Source: CADEDH01 sp047974625
GTDB lineage: Bacteria > Actinomycetota > Acidimicrobiia > Acidimicrobiales > SZUA-35
Direction of reading: 5' to 3'
DNA: 64,000 bases
Assembly: GCA_047974625.1 (NCBI GenBank)
Contig: JBKECK010000042.1
Coordinates: 8,014 to 72,013 of the forward strand
The notes beneath the pieces were generated by a model. The model saw nothing but the letters and a program-made list of their open reading frames with translations, had not been told where the DNA came from and did no database searches. This document shows, in pieces, positions 57,910 to 64,000 of the stretch. How positions within the stretch are numbered: position 1 is the first letter of the stretch; each line of letters opens with the position of its first letter. The translations under genes were made by a program, and so were the position numbers.

Positions 57910-58530
57910 CTATCCCAGTTCGGGGATGACCGGCCCGGCCCGCTCGACGGCGGGCCGCGACGCGTTGAGGTTCAGGACCGTGGAGGCCACACCCGGGAGG
58001 CGGCCCCCGTCCACGACATGGTCGGGCCGGCCCGAGAGACCGGCCAAGGCCTCCTCGACGGTGGCCGCCGGGGCGCTCGAATGGGCGTTGGCGCTGGTCA
58101 ACAGGAGGGGGCCGGTCAGTTCGAGGACGTCGAGCAGGAGCTGATGGTCGGGGCAGCGGAACGCGGCCTCGTCCCGGCCGTGGAGCCACGGAGGCGTCCG
58201 GTCCCGATCGAGGCCGAGGACGAGGCTGAGCGCGCCAGGCCAGTGCTTCTGCATCAGGGCCTGCGTCTCCGGCGAGACCACCGCTCCGGCTTCGGTGACC
58301 TGGGCCAGGGAGGCTACGGCCACCGGTAGTCGACGGCTCTCGGGCCGCCCCTTGAGCCGGAAGATCCGCTCGACGGCGTGGTCGGAACCGGGATGGGCCA
58401 CGAGCCCGTAGACCGTCTCGGTGGGGACCACGGCCACCCCGCCCCCGAGGAGGCAGCGCACCAGATCGGCGGCCACCACGTCACGGGCGTCGCGCGGCGG
58501 GGAGAACGTGAGAACCGATCTCGATCTCAA
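57910..58530 (-). CDS. Sua5/YciO/YrdC-family protein (threonylcarbamoyl-AMP synthase-like)
   Basis: A protein of about 206 aa with the YrdC fold, which makes threonylcarbamoyl-AMP for the t6A modification of ANN-reading tRNAs. GGVAVVPTETVYGLVAHPGSDHAVERIFRLKGRPESRRLPVAV is the substrate-binding core, followed by HWPGALSLVLGL, AAFRCPDHQLLLDVL and GPLLLTSANAHSSAPA. The frame stays open into tRNA-Glu upstream, so the start must lie below 58650. TTG 58530, next to GGGAGG, gives the usual N-terminal length; GTG 58581 is an alternative. Its closeness to tRNA genes may be coincidental. Confidence 0.82.
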   Translation of the reverse strand: MRSRSVLTFSPPRDARDVVAADLVRCLLGGGVAVVPTETVYGLVAHPGSDHAVERIFRLKGRPESRRLPVAVASLAQVTEAGAVVSPETQALMQKHWPGALSLVLGLDRDRTPPWLHGRDEAAFRCPDHQLLLDVLELTGPLLLTSANAHSSAPAATVEEALAGLSGRPDHVVDGGRLPGVASTVLNLNASRPAVERAGPVIPELG

Positions 58531-58653
58531 CCTCCCGTCTCCTCTCCCGCCGGGCCGGGCTCCGAAGATGAGCGGGATCACGACGCCGCCGTGGAAACCG
58601 AACCGCCCCGGAGATACCGAACGGGGGCCGGCTCCAGCCGGCCCCCAGGCGTG

Positions 58654-58729
58654 TGGCACCCCGTACGGGATTTGAACCCGTGCTACTGGCATGAGAAGCC
58701 AGCGTCCTAGGCCGCTAGACGAACGGGGC
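58654..58729 (-). tRNA. tRNA-Glu (anticodon CTC)
   Basis: A complete cloverleaf of 76 nt including an encoded CCA. The acceptor GCCCCGT pairs with ACGGGGT (one G-U), the D-arm is GTCTAGCGGCCTAGGAC, and the anticodon stem CTGGC/GCCAG holds the loop TTCTCAT with CTC. The T-arm is ACGGG-TTCAAAT-CCCGT, with discriminator G. It lies just downstream of tRNA-Gln on the same strand. Confidence 0.95.
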
Positions 58730-58784
58730 CTGACGGCAGGATGAGCATACCGGCCCAGGTCCGGTGGAACTCCGCTACCGCTTG

Positions 58785-58856
58785 CTCGGGGGGGAGGACT
58801 TGAACCCCCAATGACTGGACCAGAACCAGCTGTGTTGCCAATTACACCACCCCCGA
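58785..58856 (-). tRNA. tRNA-Gln (anticodon CTG)
   Basis: A 72-nt cloverleaf without encoded CCA (the next bases are CAA). The acceptor TCGGGGG pairs with CCCCCGA, the D-arm contains GGTGTAATTGGCAACAC, and the anticodon loop TTCTGGT carries CTG between GCTGG and CCAGT. The T-arm is GGGGG-TTCAAGT-CCTCC. It is probably charged by the GlnS encoded at 27350. Confidence 0.95.
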
Positions 58857-59007
58857 AGGTGGAGACATCACCTTACCGTCCCCGCGGGCGTCCACCGACC
58901 GAATTCCCCCGGCGCTCCCGGCGGGGCTGCCTCCGCCCCCCGAGAACCCCGGGGCCTCAGCCTCGATCCACCGTGTCGGTGGGTGGTTGAGGGTCCGCGT
59001 GTCCGCG

Positions 59008-59081
59008 AGAAGGCCTCTCTGGCCTGGGATGATGTTGATGTTCGACGTCAACATCATCCCAGGACCGAGAGAGGCACTTCT
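59008..59081. repeat. 74-nt long inverted repeat
   Basis: An inner perfect 16-bp arm, CCTGGGATGATGTTGA (59023-59038), is inverted at 59048-59063 around a 9-nt centre. It is extended by GCCTCTCT (59013-59020) with AGAGAGGC (59068-59075), and by AGAAG with CTTCT at the ends. It stands in non-coding, moderately AT-richer DNA beside gene remnants. It may be two abutted insertion-sequence ends, a miniature element, or a cruciform site. Confidence 0.8.
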
Positions 59082-59283
59082 TGTGAGTGGAGTATTGCGA
59101 GTGGGGTATTGCATGGTCTGGACCGTGTCCGGGCGACCTTCGATGATGAGGCTCTTCCGTCGTTTCTGTGGGTCATCTTCCGGGGAGGGGCGGCAGGACT
59201 GTCCCATAGTCGTGGGGGTGGGGTTCTGACCTGGGGTTTTGGTCTGGTCCGGCCTTTTGAGGCGCGCGGGCGCCCACGATCCC

Positions 59284-59518
59284 CGCTGCTCGCCCGCCGG
59301 ACTTGAGCAGCCGTAGGAAGAGGGCGAGGAAGTGCAGCTCGGTCTCCTTGGTCTTGACGACCTGAAGGAGGTCCTTGGCGGTGCTCTCGTAGTCGAGCGA
59401 TCCTGCGAACGGTGGGTTGGCCCAGGATGAGGCTGTCGGCCTCGGCGTCACCGGCGTGGTCATCGGCGAGGGAGTCCTTGTAGATGATGCTCGGGTTCTC
59501 GGGGTGCACCAGGCCGAT
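59284..59518 (-). pseudogene. Fragment of a type I restriction DNA methyltransferase (hsdM)
   Basis: Two frames together encode a recognisable internal piece of HsdM: HPENPSIIYKDSLADDHAGD in one frame (to about 59420), then after a frameshift ANPPFAGSLDYESTAKDLLQ and ETELHFLALFLRLLKSGGRA. NPPF is the catalytic motif IV of N6-adenine methyltransferases. Everything upstream and downstream of this piece is missing, and no hsdS or hsdR is present. The remnant is joined directly to a GNAT remnant. Confidence 0.8.
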
Positions 59519-59549
59519 CTGGGCGGCGACGGCAAGCGATCGGCCGGAT

Positions 59550-59738
59550 TGTGCCGAATACCTCGACGCCAGCTCGCTGCGTAGCTTCCACGGCGGCAGT
59601 TCCGGCTACGGTGGCGTACCCGCGGCCCCAGTGGTCGGCGTGGACGACGTAGCCGAGCTCAAGCCGAGCGGCGTCGAGGTCGTCAGGTCGGACCGTTCGC
59701 AGGGTGAGGCCTGCTGTTCGCAGCGGCGCGATCGGCAC
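59550..59738 (-). pseudogene. GNAT acetyltransferase remnant with internal deletion
   Basis: The N-terminal PLRTAGLTLRTVRPDDLDAA and the acetyl-CoA-binding LELGYVVHADHWGRGYATVA of a RimJ-like GNAT protein are present in one frame. The roughly 75 residues normally between them are absent. The 3' end is lost and the sequence passes into the hsdM remnant. Not expected to be functional. From 59739 to 60031 I see no gene. Confidence 0.65.
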
Positions 59739-60031
59739 TCGCTGTTGTTACCACGAGCGAGCCGATGCGCTTGCCGGATTCTCCGATAGCGCCCGCTACC
59801 CGAGTGGTTCCCCGTGCGGCGCGGTGCCCCTGCGAGCGCTCCCACCCGTCCCGGGCTGATCACCCACCCCCCGGCCCGGCGCACCACAGACGAACACCAG
59901 CGCTGACAACCCCGCGACCCACGACCGCTGCTTCAACGCGCCCGAGCACCGCCCCAGCCGCCCCAGCCACGACACCCGGCCCGACCACCCATCGGCCGAC
60001 CGATCACCGCAGCCGGTCGGTGGATCCAGGA

Positions 60032-60700
60032 TCAGAGCAGGTCGAGGCGGCGGAAGGTGATGATCCGGCCCACCCCGACGGCGACGGTCTCGTGGACCAG
60101 GCGGCCGAACGTCGGGGACCCGTCGGTCAGCCACACCTCGGGATTGAGGCCGACCTCCTCGGCCACCAGCGACGCCCGCCGGGCGTGGTACGCGTCGGTG
60201 ACGAGCACCACCTCCGTGACCCCCTCGTCGGGCAGGAACCGGGCGGTGGCGGCCAGGGACTCGTACGTCGATGCCCCCTGGACCTCGAGCCGGAGGTCCT
60301 CGTCGGGAACGCCGGCCGTCCTCAGGTAGTCGTAGCCGGTCTTCGCCTCGGTGGTGGCATCGCTGGGTTGCCGGCCCCCGGTCACCACCACGAGCCCGAC
60401 CCGGCCCTCGGTGTACAGCTCGGCGGCCCGATCGAGCCGGGCCCGCAGGACCGGGGACGGCTCACCGTTGTACTGGGCCGCGCCGAGCACCACGGCCGCG
60501 GTGACGTCCGGGTCGGTGGCCGGAACCTCGGTGGCCTGCGACGCCAACCACACCTGGGCGAAGGTGATGAGGATGTAGGTGCCGACCACGAACAGCGCGG
60601 TGGCGGCGATCCACCGCCCGGGACGGCGGCGGGGGGCGGTTTTGCGGCGGCGTTTAGAGCCGCGCGCGGGCCGCACGGAGGCGCGAGATGACGACATCAC
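60032..60700 (-). CDS. YdcF/SanA-like (DUF218) membrane protein
   Basis: A 222-aa protein with a basic N-terminus, one membrane helix (about residues 31-52) and an extracytoplasmic DUF218 domain: AAVVLGAAQYNGEPSPVLRARLDRA, VVVTGGRQPSD, ASTYESLAATARFL and VVLVTDAYHARRA. Members are linked to envelope barrier or vancomycin-resistance phenotypes without a known reaction. It overlaps the gltX 3' end by 47 bp on the same strand, so it is probably co-transcribed with gltX. Confidence 0.87.
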   Translation of the reverse strand: MMSSSRASVRPARGSKRRRKTAPRRRPGRWIAATALFVVGTYILITFAQVWLASQATEVPATDPDVTAAVVLGAAQYNGEPSPVLRARLDRAAELYTEGRVGLVVVTGGRQPSDATTEAKTGYDYLRTAGVPDEDLRLEVQGASTYESLAATARFLPDEGVTEVVLVTDAYHARRASLVAEEVGLNPEVWLTDGSPTFGRLVHETVAVGVGRIITFRRLDLL

Positions 60701-62009
60701 GATCGAGTTCAGCCAGGGGTTCGAACAGGGGCAGACCAGACCGCCGACCCGTCACCGCCAGGCGCACCGGGAGCTGGGACTTCCGGTCGAGGCGCTCCCC
60801 CACCCCGAACACCAGTGATTCGAGCTCCTCTGGGGTCCAAGCCACCGTGGCCGCCCCGTCGATGACCCCGTCGAGCACCTCGGCCACGCCGGCCTTGGCC
60901 ATGACCTTCTTCCAGTCGCCGGCCGCCGGCTCCGGCGGATCGCCCACCACCCAGTCGATGAACTCGTCCACCTGGTCCAGCCGGTTGACCCGCTCCTGGA
61001 CGAAGGGGGCGAGGCGGGCGTAGGTGGCGTCGTCGATGTCTACGCCAACGAACGGTCGGGACCGCTCGATGAACTCCTCCACCGGCAGGGCCCGGATGTA
61101 GGTGGCGTTGAAGCTATCCAACTTCTTGACGTCGAAGAAGGCGGGGGCCTTGTTGATATCGGACAGCTCGAACCGCTCGATCAGCTCCCCGATCGGCCGG
61201 ATCTCCACCCCGTCCTTGGGTCCCCACCCCAGCGTGACCAGGTAGTTCCGCATCGCCTCGGGCAGGTACCCCCGGCTCCGGTAGTCGGTGAGGGAGACGT
61301 CGTCGCGGCGTTTCGACAGCTTCTTGCGCTGCTCGTTGACGATCAGAGGCAGGTGGGCGTAGGTGGGGTGCCGCTCGGCCCCCATGGCGTCAAGGAGGAG
61401 CAGCACCCGGGGGGTCACGTTGACGAGATCCTCGCCCCTGACCACGTGGGTGATGTCCATGGTCATGTCGTCGTAGGCGTTGGCCAGGTGAAACATGGCC
61501 GTCCCGTTCGAACGGAGGATGACGAAATCCTCCAGGACCGCGTTCTCGAAACTGACCCGACCCCGGATGAGGTCGTCCCAGGCGGTGACCCCCTCGTCGG
61601 GGGTACGGAACCGGACCACGGACCCGGGGCCCGGGCCGAGGCCACGCGGCCGGCAGAACCCGTCGTAGCCGCCGGAGGTGCCGGCCGCCTCGTGCCGGGC
61701 CTTGACCGCCTCCTGGGAGCAGTCGCACCGGTAGGCGGCCCCCGAGGCCAAGAGACCGTCGACGGCGGCCCGGTACTGATCGAACCGGTCGGATTGGCGA
61801 TACTCCTCGTCCCACTCGATGCCGAGCCAGCGGAGACTGTCGTGGATGGCCTCGATCAGCTCCGGCGTGGACCGCTCGGTGTCAGTGTCCTCGATGCGCA
61901 GGACGAAACAGCCGTCGGCGTGGCGGGCGTACAGCCAGTTGAACAGGGCGGAACGGGCACTGCCGAGGTGCAGGTAACCGGTGGGCGCCGGCGAGAACCT
62001 GAGCTTCAC
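60654..62009 (-). CDS. gltX: Glutamyl-tRNA synthetase
   Basis: A 451-aa class I synthetase charging tRNA-Glu. The HIGH-equivalent is HLGS (14-17) in FSPAPTGYLHLGSARSALFN. The KMSKS-equivalent is KLSKR (230-234). RIEDTDTERS, YRCDCSQEAV and HVVRGEDLVNVTPR are family blocks. Because glnS is present, this enzyme may be discriminating (Glu only), but that cannot be read from the sequence by eye. ATG 62009 lies 7 bp after the stop of the upstream 176-aa gene, so the two and ydcF form one unit. Confidence 0.94.
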   Translation of the reverse strand: MKLRFSPAPTGYLHLGSARSALFNWLYARHADGCFVLRIEDTDTERSTPELIEAIHDSLRWLGIEWDEEYRQSDRFDQYRAAVDGLLASGAAYRCDCSQEAVKARHEAAGTSGGYDGFCRPRGLGPGPGSVVRFRTPDEGVTAWDDLIRGRVSFENAVLEDFVILRSNGTAMFHLANAYDDMTMDITHVVRGEDLVNVTPRVLLLLDAMGAERHPTYAHLPLIVNEQRKKLSKRRDDVSLTDYRSRGYLPEAMRNYLVTLGWGPKDGVEIRPIGELIERFELSDINKAPAFFDVKKLDSFNATYIRALPVEEFIERSRPFVGVDIDDATYARLAPFVQERVNRLDQVDEFIDWVVGDPPEPAAGDWKKVMAKAGVAEVLDGVIDGAATVAWTPEELESLVFGVGERLDRKSQLPVRLAVTGRRSGLPLFEPLAELDRDVVISRLRAARARL

Positions 62010-62016
62010 GACGGCC

Positions 62017-62547
62017 TCACCGGGCGGACTCGAGCGGGCCGAGGACGCTCGACCAGTCCCGCCCGTAGGCCTCGGCGATCTGGCCGTGGGCCATGAGGAG
62101 CACCTCGTCGGGCACGAGGTCGACGAGGTGGCGCAGCTCCACGTAGTGGTGGGCGTTGTGGACCTCGGCGAACAGGCGGCCCCGCAACGCGACCAGCTCC
62201 GGGGCCGGCGACGGGTCCAGGAACCCGTACACGGTGAACCCGGCGTTCAGATCGTGGATGATGGGGCCCCGGCCGAACAGGGCGGCCCGCTTCATGGCGA
62301 CACCCACACCGCCGGCCACCGCGTCGTCCCGGTGCACCGTGCCGAGCTGGAGCTTCGGTTCGATCACGGGGACGAGAGTGTACGCGTAGCCGGAATCGGG
62401 CCCCGCCACACCGAGCAGGGAACCCCCGACCCGGCCGGGGCCGGGCTCGCCGGGACGGGCCGCGGGCCGCGCAAACCGGCGGGGCGGGGAGTGGTAGGTC
62501 CGAACCTGCTGGGTCGGGCTGGTGGGGACGTAGTCGGGGGCGGCCAT
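62017..62547 (-). CDS. Uncharacterised protein upstream of gltX
   Basis: A 176-aa protein I do not recognise. The N-terminal 50 residues are proline- and arginine-rich. The rest contains YAYTLVPVIEPKLQLGTVHRDDAVAGGVGVAMKRAALFGRGPIIHDLNAGFTVYGFLD and a C-terminal helical part (VELRHLVDLVPDEVLLMAHG). No membrane helix or catalytic motif is evident. ATG 62547 has GGAAG close upstream and TAGGCT 9 nt before it. It ends 7 bp before gltX. Confidence 0.65.
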   Translation of the reverse strand: MAAPDYVPTSPTQQVRTYHSPPRRFARPAARPGEPGPGRVGGSLLGVAGPDSGYAYTLVPVIEPKLQLGTVHRDDAVAGGVGVAMKRAALFGRGPIIHDLNAGFTVYGFLDPSPAPELVALRGRLFAEVHNAHHYVELRHLVDLVPDEVLLMAHGQIAEAYGRDWSSVLGPLESAR

Positions 62548-62639
62548 TACTTCCAGAGCCTAGCCGTCCGGGGCCCGGCAGAGGGTCCCGGACCGGTACC
62601 GTGGCCGACGGCGATATCCGCACGCGAGAGAGGACCTCC

Positions 62640-63128
62640 ATGGGCACGACGACCATGCTGTACCGCATCATTCTGCTGCTCCACGTGGCCACGGCCATCG
62701 TGGGCTTCGGTGGTTTGATCGCGCACAGCGCCTATCACGCCAAGGCGTTCCGATCCAAAGCCGGCGACGCCAACGTGATCCTGCAGTCCACCCGGGCCGT
62801 GCGTTCCCTAGCCGAGTACGCGATCTACGCCGTGCTGCCCTTGGGCATCGTGCTCATCGCGGTCAGCGACGACGCGTTCAGCATGGGCGAGCCATGGGTG
62901 TCGGCCAGCTTCCTGGTCTGGTTCGTCATGGTCGGCGCAATCCACGGCCTGGTCCGCCCGGCCGTCCGCACCATCGGCGAGCGGGCCGCCGCCCTCGACC
63001 CGGCCTCGCCCCTCCAGGCCGACCCGGCCGCCGCCGCAGCCTCCAAGCGGATGATGACGGGCGAGGCCCTCGAGCAGCTGCTACTGGTCGTGGCCCTGAT
63101 CCTCATGATCTGGCAGCCCGGCCACTGA
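62640..63128 (+). CDS. Four-helix integral membrane protein (DUF2269-like)
   Basis: A 162-aa hydrophobic protein with four helices: MLYRIILLLHVATAIVGFGG, AEYAIYAVLPLGIVLIAVS, VSASFLVWFVMVGAIHGLV and QLLLVVALILMIWQPG. Helix one carries a conserved histidine (LLHVATAIVGFGGL), and the overall layout resembles DUF2269 or hemoprotein-like small membrane proteins. Function unknown. The start was set to ATG 62640 because GAGAGAGGA precedes it. Convergent with the citramalate synthase gene. Confidence 0.78.
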   Translation: MGTTTMLYRIILLLHVATAIVGFGGLIAHSAYHAKAFRSKAGDANVILQSTRAVRSLAEYAIYAVLPLGIVLIAVSDDAFSMGEPWVSASFLVWFVMVGAIHGLVRPAVRTIGERAAALDPASPLQADPAAAAASKRMMTGEALEQLLLVVALILMIWQPGH

Positions 63129-63162
63129 CCGATCGGCCCGGGCCCCGGCCTCCGGGCCGGGG

Positions 63163-64000
63163 TCAGCCGGCGACACCGGTGGCGAGGGCCCACACCACCG
63201 AGTCCGACAGGGCCTGCCACGAGGCGTCGATGATGTTCTCGCTCACCCCGATGGTGGTCCAGTACCGCTCCCCGTCGGAGGCGTCGATCAGGACCCGGGT
63301 GACCGCCCCGGTGCTCTGGCCGGAGTCGATGATCCGGACCTTGAAGTCGGTCAGGCGGACCCGGCCGAGCCGGGGGAAGCGGTCTCCCACCGCGGTCCGG
63401 AAGGCCGCGTCGAGGGCGTTGACGGGGCCGTTGCCCTCCCCGGTGGCGATGATGCGCTGCCCGTCGACCACGAGCTTCACCGTGGCCTCGGTCTCCACCC
63501 CTTCGAAGTGACCGAGGGGGTTGGGATCCACGCCCGGCCGGCGGGCGGGCCGCTGCTCGACGGCCACCCGGTAGGACTCCAGCTCGAAGAACGGGTTCAC
63601 CCAACCGGTGGCCCGGCGCATCAGCAGTTCGAGGGAGGCGTCCGCGGCCTCGAAGTGGTAGCCGGCGTGCTCCAGGGACTTCAGCTCGTCTAGGACCTCA
63701 CGCATCTGGGCCCCATCGAGCTCCAGACCGAGCTGCTTGGCCTTGAGCTCGATGGTGGCCCGACCCGACAGGTCGGATACCAGGAACCGGGTGCCGTTGC
63801 CGACCAGGGCCGGATCGACGTGCTCGTAGGCGTCGGGCCGGCGGGCGATGGCCGAGGTATGCAACCCGGCCTTGTGGGCGAACGCCGACTGGCCCACGTA
63901 GGGCTGGCTGTCCACCGGGGGCAGGTTGACCAGCTCAGCCACATGGTGGCTGACCGCGGTCTGCCGCTCCATCCCCCCCTCGGGCAGGGACCGGATGCCC
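63163..64000 (-). CDS. cimA: Citramalate synthase (partial, runs off the window)
   Basis: The C-terminal 279 or so residues of an alpha-isopropylmalate synthase-family enzyme of the citramalate type. The remaining part shows QPYVGQSAFAHKAGLHTSAI, the end of the catalytic barrel with its zinc-region histidines. A linker follows (FEAADASLELLMRRATGW), then the LeuA-type regulatory domain with VDGQRIIATGEGNGPVNALD. CimA condenses pyruvate with acetyl-CoA for isoleucine synthesis. Homocitrate- or isopropylmalate-synthase activity cannot be excluded without the active-site half, which lies beyond 64000. Confidence 0.87.
   Translation of the reverse strand, partial: GIRSLPEGGMERQTAVSHHVAELVNLPPVDSQPYVGQSAFAHKAGLHTSAIARRPDAYEHVDPALVGNGTRFLVSDLSGRATIELKAKQLGLELDGAQMREVLDELKSLEHAGYHFEAADASLELLMRRATGWVNPFFELESYRVAVEQRPARRPGVDPNPLGHFEGVETEATVKLVVDGQRIIATGEGNGPVNALDAAFRTAVGDRFPRLGRVRLTDFKVRIIDSGQSTGAVTRVLIDASDGERYWTTIGVSENIIDASWQALSDSVVWALATGVAG

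Noticed and set aside
59796..60134. 112-codon minus ORF between the GNAT remnant and the DUF218 gene
   Set aside because: It overlaps the DUF218 gene in another frame and has a low-complexity translation without signals.

Overview
The window is a stretch of very GC-rich chromosome from an actinobacterium. Several features point to the class Acidimicrobiia or a near relative, although no rRNA marker is present: coenzyme F420 genes (cofC, an NADPH:F420 reductase, an F420 luciferase-like enzyme, a Ddn-type reductase), a decaprenyl-phosphate phosphoribosyltransferase, imuA'-imuB under an SOS box, a glutaminyl-tRNA synthetase (unusual in Actinobacteria), and many leaderless genes. At least 21 genes have a TANNNT hexamer 5-7 nt upstream of ATG or GTG. 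This architecture decides several start codons here.

Layout. 1-3.4 kb: tandem repeats, a processive family 2 glycosyltransferase coupled to a tiny membrane protein, and a secreted serine hydrolase. 3.5-6.4 kb: larE-larB-larC for the nickel-pincer cofactor, with larB lacking a normal start. 6.4-8.2 kb: a MarR regulator, a repeat array rich in TTCGAA, and a zinc alcohol dehydrogenase. 8.2-18.7 kb: metabolic oxidoreductases, hydrolases and transferases, including a tryptophan-monooxygenase-like flavoenzyme divergent from a class V aminotransferase. 18.9-27.3 kb: a cell-envelope block (GT4, UbiA-type phosphoribosyltransferase, methyltransferase, polysaccharide flippase, HAD phosphatase, large polytopic protein). 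27.3-30.8 kb: glnS divergent from a MerR regulator fused in frame to an aldo-keto reductase. 30.8-38.3 kb: small enzymes, a second large polytopic protein paralogous to the first, and imuA'-imuB. 38.3-46.9 kb: a PAST-rich anchored protein, rnhB, an uncharacterised toroid-like protein, cofC with a PIG-L deacetylase, a Nudix enzyme and a D-aminoacylase relative. 47-51.3 kb: purine and pyrimidine genes (purK, upp, cdd, add). 51.4-58.5 kb: algH/yqgE, a possible structured RNA, map, membrane proteins, a crcB pair and a Sua5-like gene. 58.6-64 kb: tRNA-Glu and tRNA-Gln, a pseudogene graveyard (hsdM and GNAT remnants beside a 74-nt inverted repeat), ydcF-like, gltX, and a citramalate synthase running off the end.

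No complete mobile element, CRISPR array, rRNA or phage gene was found. Non-core signals are an IS30-like helix-turn-helix scrap beside an AT-rich patch (22.5-22.9 kb) and the 59-60 kb graveyard. A recurrent oddity is short tandem arrays, each with a different 12-39 bp unit, lying immediately 3' of stop codons.
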